Positions 12,674-25,305 of a DNA stretch of 64,000 nucleotides are shown here, piece by piece. Under the pieces are notes generated by a model. The model ran no database searches. It saw nothing but the letters and a program-made list of their open reading frames with translations, and was not told the DNA's origin. Every line of letters begins with the position of its first letter. Positions within the stretch are counted from its first letter, which is position 1. The translations under genes were made by a program, and so were the position numbers. The stretch comes from Glycine soja (taxonomy: Eukaryota; Streptophyta; Magnoliopsida; Fabales; Fabaceae): positions 40,617,167 through 40,681,166 of the forward strand of contig NC_041011.1 in the NCBI RefSeq assembly GCF_004193775.1. The letters run 5' to 3'.

Positions 12674-13746
12674 AATCTGGTCTCACAGGCCAGTAGGTAC
12701 TCTTCAATTCATGAGTGTTAGCTGTCATATGCCAATGATATTTGATGTCCTTTTCCCTTAGAACAAACTTGGGTAAGGAAATCATTGCTTCAATGTTGCA
12801 GGGTGCATGTGGTTAGGGAGCAAGATCGTATGAGTGACGAATATTATCACAAGCTGCCAACTTGATGAAGGCGATGAATTTTGGAAGATTTTACTATCAA
12901 GCTAGCTTACATGAGAAAATGATAATATTTTCTGGCTCCACATCCTCCAGAAAAAAGGATGGAACATATGATGATAAACTATTTGTAAATTAAGGAGTTG
13001 AACTAAATTATATAATCCCCGCTATTTTACGAATCAATATCATATAGGACTTAATTGTATATTCCCCTGCTTCTTCCAAATAAAAAGGGAAATGATGGAA
13101 CATTTCTTATTTATTTATTAACAGCCCAATTACAACCGAGAAACTTTCAAAGAAAGGGAAATGTTTTGAGACTTTATATATAGCTTGGTTAAACCTTTAA
13201 ATTAATCAATTATTGTTCTAGTAAATGATGGTTTGATTTGACAATCATTAAATCTTACCTACAGAACTTAGAGACAGAAAACATCTGTGTTGCACTCATC
13301 CTCAAACACTCCATCAAATTATATCAAAATAGATATGGACTTCAATTTGAATTCTCTTCTTCCCTTACTCCAAAGGTGATGCTACATCAGTGGCCAAGTA
13401 TTCCTTGGTTTTCCTGATGAATGTGATCATATATCAGGGTATTGTCTAAATGCTTTATTGATCAATGATCATATACCTCGATGAGCTTAAACCAATTTCA
13501 CTGTTACATATATAACTCGTATATTGTTTTGCCTTCTTGAATATGATATCAACATCATGTCTCTTCAAACAATGGGGACAACCAACAACCAAGCCAATAG
13601 GAAATATTCAAGAAAATTTTATATGATAAATTTGAATTTTCTTTTCTTTTTTTCAATAAGAGATGAATTTTCAGAGCACTTTGTTTTCAGGTGTCTTCTA
13701 AACTTTTACACCAAATTAATATTTTTCTTCTTTTTTAATTACTTAT
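11518..13746. other. Intergenic with AT microsatellite, no gene seen
   Basis: Contains an (AT)n run and otherwise unremarkable AT-rich DNA. The frames at 12288-12491 and 13524-13754 show no domain. Confidence 0.5.
12632..12669. repeat. (AT)n microsatellite
   Basis: About 38 bp of uninterrupted AT dinucleotides. Confidence 0.95.
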
Positions 13747-13748
13747 TA

Positions 13749-14008
13749 AGGTAAAATATATTTGAAGTCCAAATGAAATTTTAAAAAAATGAATTTCGTT
13801 TTCATAAAAAAATTTGTATTAATTTGATCCTCTAAGAATTAAACATATATATTATTTTTAGTTTTTAGTGAAAATTTTGTTAGACCGTTTTCTCATATGC
13901 CTAACATAAATATGTTTTATTTTTATAGAGATCAAACTAATAAAAAAAATTTGAGAATGAAATTAATATATTTTAAATTTTAGAAACACTTAAAACATAT
14001 TTTACCCT
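13749..14008. mobile_element. Foldback MITE-like element
   Basis: The two ends are inverted copies: AGGTAAAATATATTT at the left and AACATATTTTACCCT at the right, and the similarity continues inward for roughly 80 bp on each side (for example TTAATTTGATC against GATCAAACTAAT). TTA/TAA-like bases flank both ends. Size about 260 bp with no coding capacity, which fits a non-autonomous DNA element. The superfamily is not determined. Confidence 0.6.
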
Positions 14009-16948
14009 AATTATTATTTTAAATATTTTTACATTTTTTTAAAGAAGATTGTTGTTATTCATCACGAAAGTAAAATCATAAGAATAGCACGAAATATAGA
14101 ATGCTTAATTTTCTTTAGTCAATAATAATTATAAATATAATTATATATTTACAAATCATCAGTAAAATAACTTTCAATCAATTAAACTAAATTTTAAAAT
14201 CAAAGTTTCAAATGCTCCTATTTGTATATTGTAATTTATTTTTTATTATGTACATAATAAATACAATTCATTTATTTTGACCTTGTTATTTTAATTGAAA
14301 ATAAAACTTATCAACAAATGTGTGAATTAACTTGTGTGGATTTCAACTTAATCAAAATTTTGGATTCAAATTTTAAATATATAATTACATTAAATACACG
14401 AAGGAAGCATTTTCTTTAGCTATAATAATCTTATTCAACTCCAATATGAATGGCTTTGAGTTCAAATATGAAATATGTAATTACATGATGATTTTTTTTA
14501 TATAATAATGTTATTCAACTTCAAAAAGAAAGTCACATTTGAAAGATATTTTATTTAATAAAACTTTAAACTTTTCTTTTCTTTTTGGTCAAAAAGTGAA
14601 AAATTGATTGGATGAGAACATATACTCGTATTCACCACAACCTTCATGTTTTGATAAGCAACTGGGCCACAGAAATCACGGATCCATTGATCTGGGCTTC
14701 GATCCACACCCTCAATGAACCAGACTTGGAGGTTTTAAAGAATAAACTTGTCACCAATATACCTGCTAGTTAAAATGGATAAAGTTTACAAACCATTTTA
14801 ATGTAAATTGACATGTACTACTCTTTAAAAGCATTTTTAGAGTTTAGTGGAACCTTTTTTCACGATTCCAAAATAATTTATCTTCCAGTTGAATTAAAAT
14901 TGCTGGATTTACCTACAAATTAGAGCCACGTTTTAAAAACCTTATAGCTAGCCGGTATTGAAGTTTTACCCTCCCCAATTCTTAGGAAAAAGGACCAAAG
15001 ATATGCATGCGAGATTAATTTTACCACATGTTCCACTTACGTACTAGGGAAACGCTATACACTACTCCCTAAATATTCAATTCCCTTTACAATTTCTAGT
15101 TTTACACCTGCACTGCAAAATGTGATCTTAATTTGCTTCACTCGAATAGTACTATTCTTACCTTGGGAAGTGGGAATAATTTTATGTAGTATTGTTATTT
15201 ATTTTATTGACGTGCTTGTCTGTTGGTGAGCGAACATAAGGGTAATCCTGTGATAAGTGAGAAGAATGATGAGGGAAAAGTCGTGATTAGTTATGCAAAT
15301 TAAATTGGTAGGTGAGGAATACCCAATTGGATAATTGCCTTTGTAGCAAATGTTATGATGAATTTCTATCTTGTTTGATAAATATATAATGGTGACTGGT
15401 GAGGCTCAGGTTGTGGCAGCGAATAAAAAAATTAAGGAATAATAAAAAGATTGAACATTAGCAATGTGTTTAAGTTTGAAAGAGAATGTTTTCTGTTGTG
15501 GTGTTTTGGCGACTTAACTTTATGGACGACAGAAAGGCATGTGATTGCCAATCTTCCGTAACAGTCAGGGATCTGTCTGTGACTTCTTGCCACTGGACAC
15601 TCGTATAGTAATGGTATTTGTATTTGAGATTTTGTTTTTAAGTAGGAATCAAAATATATATATAAAAAATTGTTATAATCAAAACAAATTGTAAGAATTA
15701 AAACGAAAATAATTGTTAAACACGGACAAATCTAACATAGTTATAATGTTGGTAAATGTTTTTTCAAGTCAAAATCAAAATATATGTTTTTTTTTTTCAT
15801 ACAGCCATTAAAACGAAAAATAATGTTATGGACTAAATTTTAAATTTTACCTATTATATTAGATGAATGTTGTTTGGACTATGGAGGAATTTTGGTATCT
15901 CTGCACTTGGTGGATGCTTCGGGTAACAAAGACAACTTCGGCAAGTAGCAATGACCTCAGATAAGAAACAGAGCTCGTAAATACTTGTAATGACACTCCA
16001 ATGTTGAAGTCAGTAAGTATAGGAAATGTATAAATTGAGGTTTAGAAATGTGCTTATAGGCATGAAATGGTAAATGGCAAGTAAAGTGGTTAAGTAGTTA
16101 CCGCGAACCACAGGTAGCGTGGCAAACCCTAATTGGTCCAAAACAAATGCCAAATTTTATATTTATTGGTTCTGATTCATTCATGTGAAAACTATTTAGT
16201 CATGATCTCATTTTTCTTCTAGGAGATTTGAATATCAGTGTTGCTATCCAATTAAAATATGCTGAAAATAGAAACAAGCATGGGAAAGATCAGGGTATGT
16301 GTGTTATATCAGTTTCTTAATTAGATTAGCTAAATGCAGTATCTAAAAGCAAGTTTGTTTGTCTTTTTGTCCCATTCTTCAGCTAGCCTTCATAGCCAAA
16401 TGAAATAACTAAACCATATAGAATGATGCATAGTGGAAAATGATTTACTCAATCAGAAAACATGTACAAATTTAAGCATTGGAATTCCGCAATTTTGAGT
16501 TATGCAGGTGGCAATTGGAGTATTGCTATTTGGCAGTGACTGGTGGAAATGGCAATTAGTTAGATGGCACAGTCACCTAGAGCTAACTGATCCCCTTTGC
16601 TTCAGTCTCACTAGTGGAAGAACTGGTTGACCTGTGACCACTCCCAGCAGCAACAGCAGGTATAAATTGATTGATCCAGCCAGCCAAAAGTATAATTATC
16701 TTCTTTTTTTTGTTTTCTTTAACCAAAGAAGACTGAGAAAAAGACATGCTACAAATCCATTCTTGTTTCAGCAAAGTGGAATGTAGATAATCTATAATTA
16801 GCGAAATATTATAGAGAAAGCATGAGCGAAAGATTGATTGTGCAAAAGCTTCCAAGATTTTCTTATACAAAGAAAGAGACAATTCCTTAGAAAATAACAA
16901 AAGAAGAGACGAATGAAGTACACCAAAACCACTTGATTAAATATTCAC
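14009..16948. other. Intergenic, upstream of the receptor-like kinase
   Basis: AT-rich DNA without a recognisable gene. The minus-strand frame at 16583-16900 overlaps the kinase promoter side and has no domain. Confidence 0.5.
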
Positions 16949-16968
16949 GAGAGAGAGAGAGAGAGAGA
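16949..16968. repeat. (GA)n microsatellite in the kinase promoter
   Basis: A 20-bp GA run about 100 bp upstream of the TATA-like sequence of the kinase gene. GA/CT runs are common near plant transcription starts. Confidence 0.9.
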
Positions 16969-17048
16969 AAGAGAAGGTGACTTGCCCTCCTAGGAAAGGA
17001 GGCTTAAAACTTGCAAATACTTGCACCCCTCATTGTTTTGTTTATTAC

Positions 17049-17054
17049 TATAAA
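17049..17054 (+). promoter_or_regulatory. Likely TATA box of the kinase gene
   Basis: CTATAAAC lies 138 bp upstream of the chosen ATG, followed by a T/C-rich leader. If used, transcription starts near 17080. That excludes the in-frame ATG at 16977 and supports the start at 17187. Confidence 0.5.
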
Positions 17055-17186
17055 CAAAACCCATTTCCCATTCTCCTACACCCTCTCTTACTTCCCTGCC
17101 TTCCCATCCCAAACTTCTTTCTGACCTCAAACAATAACCATTTAATTTTTCTCTCTTTTTTCTTTTTTTTTTCTCTGTTGTCTGTC

Positions 17187-20077
17187 ATGGAAGTTAATAC
17201 TACTACAACCACTGTACCTTCAGGGCCACCAACTAGGAACCATTCTTACACACAACACCGCTTACATTCAGAAAGACATAGCCATAACCATAGCCATGGC
17301 CATTTCCCCTCCAAAACCATTCTCATAATCATCGCATTCGTCACCTTAGTCACGGTCCTATTTATCATTTTCGTGGTCCTATTCTTGATCCGTCGCCAAA
17401 AATCCTCCAGCAAGAATGGAACTTGCGAAGAAGACAGCAGAGAGCTTCATGACACAAGCAGCAGGCTCATCACTTCAACAACGTTGAATTCTAGCCCAGG
17501 TAACTAACTAGTAACACATCACATGTTATCAATTAATTACGAACAATTTCTCAATTAGTGAAGCAGATACAGATACCATTACTATATGCAAATTTAGACG
17601 AGTTACTAATTTCTAGCTAGGAATTGCTACTGTTCAAGTTTTATCAGGCACCAGATGATCAGATGAATTTGTCTCTACTATATCATTAATTCATTAATAG
17701 TAATTCAAATTTGTTGCTAGTCCTGGAGGAGTAAAGAGTGAGGCTTTAATTAATATTCATAGAAGCTAATACATTAATGCTTGGATACATTAAATTGTAG
17801 ATGTGAAAAGTGGGTGTCTTCATGGGGGAAATTTGAGCAGGACCCCAGCACCTAAATTTCGTGGAGTACAAGTGTTCACGTATAGGGAGTTAGAAATTGC
17901 CACTGATGGATTCAGCGAAGCAAATGTCATTGGTAGTAATGGAATTATTGGAGGGCATGGTTTGATCTATAGAGGTGTTCTAAGTGATGGCACTTTGGCA
18001 GCAATTAAGTTGCTTCGCACTGAGGGTAAGCAAGGGGAACGTGCCTTCAGAATAGAGGTGAGTGACTCTGCTTCATTTAATGATCTACTTAATATATCCT
18101 CTTTTTTTTTTTTAAGCAAAAGATTTAATTATTTCTTGTTCTTACTTGCTCTATCTATCTCTCTCTATGTCTTCTTTCCTTGTATTAGATCCAGTTTGTG
18201 CAGAGACTTTGTTTTTGTCTTTTGCTAAGCTGAAACTTGTATTGGTTGCCTAAGGAACGGTTTTATATTAATATGAAAAGAATTTTACAACCTATCACGT
18301 GACAACCTTAATATGCCTTCATGGCATGACATTTGACTCGAGTAATGGTATTCGTTAGGGGTATAAATTAACTTTTAACTTTTCAGCATCTTCTAACCTA
18401 GAAGATTTTTTAAACTGTGAAAGCATGTTAATGATTAAGAGAATCCTTCATAAAACTAAAAAATTTAAGTTATCTATTTGTTGGTGAATGCTATCAAGAA
18501 TTATGCACTACCGTTGAATCAAAATATTAATAAAACTTATTCCTAGGTCATTAAAATACTGACATTTCCTGCCAAATATTATTTAAAATAAAAATAAAAA
18601 ATCTGTGGCGTTTTGCAACCAAAATTGGGACCATGAAAAATTGGAATGCAAATGTCTTTTTATCTTTCAATGAGTCCATCTCACTTGACAACTCATATTG
18701 TGAGCTTTATTCAAATCCAGCACATGGGTGTGAAGAGTAAATGACATTTATTGCACAGGTCGATCTCTTAAGTCGCTTGCACTCTCCTCATTTGGTGGAG
18801 TTACTTGGCTATTGTGCTGACCAACACCACAGGTTACTGATTTTTGAATACATGCCCAATGGAACACTCCACTACCATCTTCACACTCCCAACGATCAAT
18901 ATCAGCTGTTGGATTGGTGGGCCCGGATGAGGATAGCCCTTGATTGTGCCAGAGCACTGGAGTTCTTGCATGAGCATGCAGTCTCACCTGTGATCCACAG
19001 AGACTTTAAGAGTAACAACGTTCTACTGGATCAAAATTTCCGTGCCAAAGTGTCTGATTTTGGATTGGCTAAGATGGGATCAGAGAAGAGGAACGGTCGT
19101 GTGTTGGGGACCACTGGATATTTGGCACCAGAGTGAGTATTATTACCCCATTTCATAATCGGAAGCACCTTGCCTTATCTTCAGTCTCAACCCACACTCC
19201 CAGTACATAACCTGCAGTGTTAAAAAAAGAACCATGCACATGGTCACAGTCAAGTCCCTATCATGCAGGCTGTAATTTTTTTAATTTTATGATTTCTGGC
19301 ATATAGTATAAATTTCATACAGCAGACCATTTATAATTTGCTTCATAACTTATAGCATATATTTAATTTGTCCCTTGAAATTGGGCATTGTGCAGGTACG
19401 CCACGGGTAAGCTTACTACAAAGTCAGATGTTTACAGCTATGGTGTGGTTCTTCTCGAACTGCTCACGGGACGTGTGCCAGTTGATATCAAGAGGGCCCC
19501 AGGAGAACACGTCCTTGTCTCTTGGGTTAGTAAATAGTAGTAATACTCTTGAATTTTTAAAAGAATAAAATCGATTATGTAACTTACGTTTATATTAAAA
19601 CCAAAGGAGAAAAAAAATGCCAAGTGTTCCTTCCAAAATATTAGTGAGGAAGCTAAGCTGCAACATTGACTGTCATGTTTGTTATTCATCAGGCTCTTCC
19701 AAGGTTGACAAACAGAGAAAAGGTAATTGAAATGGTTGACCCAGCTCTTCGCGGACAGTACTCTAAGAAGGATTTAATTCAGGTCAAATTTGGTTTTGTT
19801 TAGTCATTGTTGTTCTCTCATTCTCATCACTATCACTTGATGTCTTGGACTACTTATATTTTTCATTTCACATCAAGTAAATAACTTTTGCTTTCTGCTA
19901 CTATGGGACTTACAGATAGCTGCCATTGCAGCAATGTGCATACAGCCAGAAGCTGATTACAGGCCGCTCATGACAGATGTTGTACAATCACTGATACCAC
20001 TTGTTAGGAACCAATCCTCTCTTAGTTCATCCAGCTCCCTACGATTTCAGAAACAAACGCCAAGTCCTACTCATTAG
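17187..20077 (+). CDS. Receptor-like Ser/Thr protein kinase (PBL/RLCK-like, membrane anchored)
   Basis: Six exons: 17187-17499, 17801-18057, 18759-19132, 19396-19525, 19693-19782, 19916-20077, all GT-AG and in phase, giving 441 residues. The N-terminus has a Thr run, a His/Ser-rich patch (about 24-39) and one membrane helix (about 44-68), with no obvious extracellular ligand domain. The kinase domain covers about 142-415: Gly loop GGHGLIYRG, catalytic K174 in AAIKLL, HRD with D272, DFG with D290, then APE. All catalytic residues are present and it is an RD-type kinase, so it should be active at a membrane. The C-lobe run [20 protein letters not shown] is typical of the group around Arabidopsis At3g58690 (from memory). 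The activation loop between DFG and APE is a few residues shorter than I remember for that group. Substrate and upstream receptor are unknown. Confidence 0.92.
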
Positions 20078-21810
20078 GTGTGCATTATGTTTCTTCAACA
20101 TTCTGTTTGAGAAGAACAGAAGCAGAAGCAGCCTAGAAATAAAGTACTTAGTTCTTAGACTAAAATAGTGCTTGGACAAACATTAGGCCCCAAAAAACAA
20201 GTGCAATATCACACTTGATGGGGGCACCATCAAATTCGCAACTTATATCAGTGGAATTCCTTCATCCCTACTGCCTACAACAACGGAGAGGAGGGAGAAA
20301 ATGCAAAACAGAAAGACTAAAGGATAAAATCATTTGCATGCAGTCATGGACAAATTTAGTTCTAGATGTTATTTATTTATATCATTTTAATATCTATACT
20401 TATTTAGATTGGCTTTGTAATGACAACCTAGCTAAGATACATGGTTACAAAATTAAGAGGAATATGAACTTTCTAATAATTATGTCGCTAATATATGAAC
20501 ATAACATTTCTTCTGTAAAATATGATGAAACTTAGAGAGTTTCGTTTCCTGTAAATTCTTATAAGTTACCGCGTGAAAACAAACTTAGTGACATACTTCA
20601 AATCAGATTGAATTACTTTTGGCCAACGGAAAACGACCTTAATATGGAGCTCCCCCACTTAGGCACTTGCAAGGAGATCGATGGAATCTAGCTTCTTTCC
20701 ATCTGGCAATTGGCAGAGCTCAATTTTATGCATTAGCATAAGGTGCAATAGGACAACTATATTGAAAGCTAATTCACTTTTACGAGAAGGAGAAATACTA
20801 ACATGCAGACGTGAAGGATAATGGAATAATGCTGACCTGTTTGGACTTGCATGACTGGCGTATGGCTGAATGCAAGGGATTCCCCAAAAAGCAAGTAAGC
20901 ACAACAGGAAACCCTACTCGTCATATCAATGGATATTTCATGATAAAAAGATCAGCAAAATGATTGCAGCTGTATATCAGAATCGAGATAAAATTAATAT
21001 TACCAACGGGAACAACAAAGGAAGAGCCAAAACTCTAAATGATGTAACGTAGAGACTAAGATAACTAAATATTCTTTATAACAGTCTGTCGGATATTTCT
21101 TCATTTTCATTAAATGATGAAAACCACTTTTCTAGCGCCATCCTGATAATGTGGAAAAATGCAATATCCAAAACATGAGCAGAAAATACCAAGGAGATGG
21201 ATCATAAGTTCCTAAGGGCGGTTATAACTTATAACAAAAAACTTACTATATTCTTATGCTAAGTAAACGTTATGTAGTTGTTATTATTATATTACTCCAG
21301 AATCCTCAAAAATACAAGCGGAGGTAGGGCAAGATCCAAAACCAATAAATTTTTTTGGCAGAGACTGCTTCTAAAAGAGGAGCTTGATAGATACTGGCTT
21401 GGAAAATAGGCTAGAACTAATAGAAACATTAAACAAAAAATCGCAATGAGGTTTCAGAATCAAGAAAACGAGGTAGACAGAATGTACAAAGATGAGAATA
21501 TCACTCAAATCAAGAATTGCAAAGGTCCTAACTCTCCCTCCCAACTTATCTCAATTCTCAACAACCGAAAATCTAATCTTCCATCAATTTGTTGTTATAC
21601 CCAATTACCCACATGACCCCACCCCTCTCCTTTCTCTTCCTTTCCCATTTGATTAAAGCCTCCTAACTACCTCTTCATTTGTTACAGATGTTTCCCGTTT
21701 ACACTCCCAATAGAGTTCCATGGCTTTACAAGCATAGAGATTAAATAATCTCATGAGGTTATATTGTTTAAGGGTAAATTATTGAACCAGTGAAAAACTT
21801 CATGGTAATT
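20078..21810. other. Intergenic between convergent kinase and ERCC1 genes
   Basis: Holds the 3' UTRs of the two convergent genes. Several frames of 60-106 codons here have no recognisable domain. Confidence 0.5.
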
Positions 21811-24567
21811 TTATGTTTCAGCTTCTGATTCTTTGGAAATAATTGATTCTTCTTTTTCCTCCACTTGTGAAGTGCTTTTCCTCTTCCCAACTCTACCAGA
21901 ATATTTGGCAAAAGCTGCAGAAAGGGCAGATTTGACAGTAACTTCGGGTTCTTTCTTCCTACGTTTGCTCACATCTTCTGTATCCTCTTGCTTGTCTTCA
22001 ATCAAGGAGGAAGATTCAGCTTTGTTCCTGATCGATGACTCTGGACTAGCTGGCTTGTTCTGGACAGAAGTCTCTGGAATGGCTTGCCGGCTGGATTCCA
22101 CACGCTTGAAGGGTTCATGAAAAGTGTCAAACAAGCGCTTGACCTGTTATCAGGAAGTGTACAAAATATTCAGATTTTTTTGGCTAATACATCACTGTGG
22201 GCTGGGGATCAAGATCATGCAACAAACACTACAAATAAATAAGGGCAAATCATTATCCCATCACAATTTCACCATTGATAATATACCTTGCGCTCTCCTA
22301 TGCCAGGGCAACGAGCAAGATCTTCCATAGATGCACCCATAATGTTAGAAAGAGACTGAAAAGGCAAGAACACATCTTGATGAAAATGCTTTTGCAAATA
22401 AAATCAAACAATATATGTGTGCCTCTGAAGTCTGAATGTTCTCTAAAAAACAATAAACATACCCCAAATGTGGTACCAAGGGTGACTACATCAGTCTTGT
22501 TAACATGTCGGACAGTTGTAAGGGAATGAGTAAGCTACAGTTGAAAGTAAAATAGCTTCAGCACAATTGATGATAGCCATGCTTAGAGTTTAATCAATTT
22601 ACGAACTACATCCTTAATATTTTGCTTTTTGAAAGTATTAAAACCCAGAATAAATTAATGAATAGAAAATAAATTAGCATAACCATACCCGTGATAGATA
22701 ATCTGTATCCATTTGGCCTTGAATAATGTCTGCAGGCTTGTTTTCATAGACTTTTATGGTCTCCAAGTAACGGCCACATTCCTCCAGGCTATAACAGTAG
22801 AATAAAATTATATAAAATCAATCAATTAGACAGGTAAGAGGAATCTTGCCAGATGCTACAACATATATTGAAATTCACATGCATGCTACATTAATCTCAA
22901 GTTCCTTTAAATGGTACAAATTCTGCTAAACCAAAAGTTCCAAAAGAAACTACAATAAGCTTTTCTCCTTTCAAGATGTATATTCTATAAGTCACATAAA
23001 AAATACGGTTGCATTAACAATCTTCATCAAGTTACAACCACAGACTTTCATCATTAACAAGAGATTTGATCGTGTCATATGATATTTTCTAATCAGAGTT
23101 TGATAAGAAATTCACAAGAGTGTAATAGATAATGGAAGCACTCTCATGCTCCTGAGAGTTAAAATCATATCTTCAGTACACATAATTCACAAGCAGTAAA
23201 AAGTAAAGTCAATTGCACCTCCATCCACAAAGGAGTGTACAGTCATGAAGCATAGCTGTTTTTGTAACTTCAAGAAGAGGCTTTATTACATCTTCCTGCA
23301 ATCAATAAGAAAACAACAGAGAAATGTCACTTTGTGTAGATAGCCGAACATGTATAGTTAAATTATAAATTTGTAGATAGATCATTGGAAAACAAACTAA
23401 AACAGATGATATAGAAGTTGAATAAGTGCTTGACCACATCAACATGGCATAAAACCACACGAAGCTTGAAATTCTTCTGCAACTCCCTTATTCTATAGTA
23501 CAAGTAGTCTGGATGCAGAAGATGATACCGAAGACTGCATTAAACCATCAACCAAAGTCAAGTCGATGCATAATATAACTACATTTAACCCAGCCAGCAG
23601 AACATTAACAACTTGTGAGATATCCAAGTAACCACACATGGGTAACAAGAAATCTAGAAAAAACAAGCAGTTCCACAAACATAATCAAGTCGCAAGGTAT
23701 GAATATTTTCTCCAATCATGAGATTACATGTAATTATCCTACAAACATGCCATAGTAATACTGTCAGAGCATGATTACTAGATCCAGCGTTGAGTGGTGA
23801 TTTGATATGGATTTTCAACAATTTTTTATCCAGCCAAATTTTAACTAACAAACTTGAAATAGAAAACACTATTTATTCATGTTGACACCGACGACTGAAT
23901 AAGCAAGTTTATACAAAAATGACCAAAAAACAAAAGCACAGAGAAAATAACCTGAGATAGAGAGCACAGGAGCTTTGGCCAAGCATGTAGTCACAAACAA
24001 CATCAGCAAATGCCCATCTAACGTTCCTAATGTGTTTTAGCAAGGGATTTCCCTTCTGCAAAATAATACACTAATAATGATTGTCATATATTTGATGATA
24101 ACTATTTTAAAACGAAAATTGAAGTGAAAATATGAATGATATGGATTGGACCTGTCTGTGGCTGACAAGAATTGAATTGCGATTTTGAGAGGAAGGTATT
24201 GTTGACGAAGCTTCAGCAGTAGCGGGAGATGGTGTCGATGTTGAAGATGGAGCGTCCGATTGACCAGTTTCCCTAATAAAAAAATCAATTAACGCGAAGA
24301 GATAAGATTAATAACGATAATGAGTAAACATTTAAGATGCGGAAACGGAAAGCGTGTGTACCTCGATTTCGGAGGAGGAGAGTAGAAGTCGGAGGATTTG
24401 ACGAAGGCGAAAGCTTCGGAAAAGGTTTGGGAGGGAACGAAGAGAGACGAAGGAGTGGATTTCGCCTGCGAACTTTCAACCACTTCCGGATAAGAAGGTA
24501 TTCTTATCACCACCGAACTCTTCTTCTTCTTCTTTTGCTCTTCTTCTTCTTCGTTCTGCTTCTCCAT
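21811..24567 (-). CDS. ERCC1: DNA excision repair protein ERCC1
   Basis: Nine exons on the minus strand: 24362-24567, 24152-24272, 23952-24055, 23435-23534, 23219-23295, 22689-22788, 22463-22534, 22287-22355, 21811-22143. All introns are GT-AG and phases agree, giving 393 residues, near the plant family length. ERCC1 pairs with XPF to form the nuclease that cuts 5' of lesions in nucleotide excision repair, and also acts in crosslink repair and recombination. The N-terminus is acidic, Lys-rich and disordered. The central nuclease-like, non-catalytic domain starts near [20 protein letters not shown] and includes [20 protein letters not shown]. The C-terminal helix-hairpin-helix region (about 235-300) has [14 protein letters not shown], with PGIG at 277-280; it mediates XPF binding. 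A plant-type Lys/Ser/Glu-rich tail of about 95 residues follows. No truncation or missing exon is seen. Arabidopsis counterpart: At3g05210 (UVR7), from memory. Confidence 0.96.
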
Positions 24568-24833
24568 CTTCCTTTCTCTGTTTTCCTCGTCAATTCGCGC
24601 GAACTTGCTCAGACTCGGTTTTCAGTTCACGGTTCTGTTTCTTACTGTCAAATGGGCTTGGGCTTCTAAAAACGAAGATGAGTGTTGCTTCCTGCACCCA
24701 CCACACCATTTGACTAAAAAGCCCTTTACTCACTTATACTCATCAGGACCTTTCCCTTTCCCGTTTCTTTGTGCGTCTTTGCGTAGCCAGGACCACCACA
24801 ACTCTTCCCCACCGATCACCGGCGCCGTTTCAG
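24568..24833. promoter_or_regulatory. Divergent promoter region; possible 5' UTR exon of the SRP14 relict
   Basis: Lies between the ERCC1 start and a good donor-like CAG|GTAAGG at 24833/24834 on the plus strand. It is GC-richer and pyrimidine-rich like a plant 5' leader. I infer a shared bidirectional promoter, with the plus-strand side once serving SRP14. No direct evidence of transcription. Confidence 0.3.
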
Positions 24834-25215
24834 GTAAGGTTTAGCTTAACGTTTGGTTGTTGTCCGGATTACCCATTCCGGTAGATTAATGTTTGGTTCT
24901 TGTCATTGTTAATTTCTAATGCCTTTTTCTTTTCCACTTCAACGTCGACGACTGCGTTTTCAGCACCCAAAACCCATTGTAATCTCTTCTCTTAATTCTC
25001 TTTCCCTACTTTTCTGCATTATTATCTTCTGATAAGTTAGGAATTAAGTTCCTAGTCTGTTTCTGACATGCAATTTTTCTATTCTGTTTGTAATGGTTAA
25101 GAGCATTTGATTAGATTAGTGAAAAGGAGAGAATTAAAGACACGATACTTGGGTTTAGTCATTTGAATTTTTTCCTCCTCATATTCTTTAGGTGTTCTTT
25201 GTGCTATTCTCCAAT

Positions 25216-25305
25216 CAAAATTGGAGTTACATCTTGGTAACCTGTTCAATCAAAGGTTGATGATAAAGATCAACATTGATTATCTAGATGAAACTCCAAT
25301 TTTGG
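25216..25305 (+). ncRNA. Stem-loop of pre-miRNA size (candidate)
   Basis: The arms at 25216-25240 and 25280-25305 pair over 25 nt with about 22 Watson-Crick pairs and one G-U. Inside, TCAAT/ATTGA and GTTGAT/ATCAAC extend the fold to a 7-nt loop. The overall length of about 90 nt fits a plant miRNA precursor. I do not match either arm to a known miRNA family, and a small MITE would look the same. It lies between the SRP14 relict exon and its putative leader. Confidence 0.3.

Noticed and set aside
16977..17186. In-frame upstream ATG that would add 70 residues to the kinase
   Set aside because: The TATA-like box at 17049 lies downstream of it, and the added sequence is a T/C-rich leader translated by chance.
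18058..18228. Continuation of kinase exon 2 as one long frame
   Set aside because: Runs through a GT donor into T-rich intron; the spliced exons keep the kinase domain continuous.
24337..24844. Plus-strand frames opposite ERCC1 exon 1 and in the leader
   Set aside because: Antisense shadow and 5' leader sequence without domain similarity.
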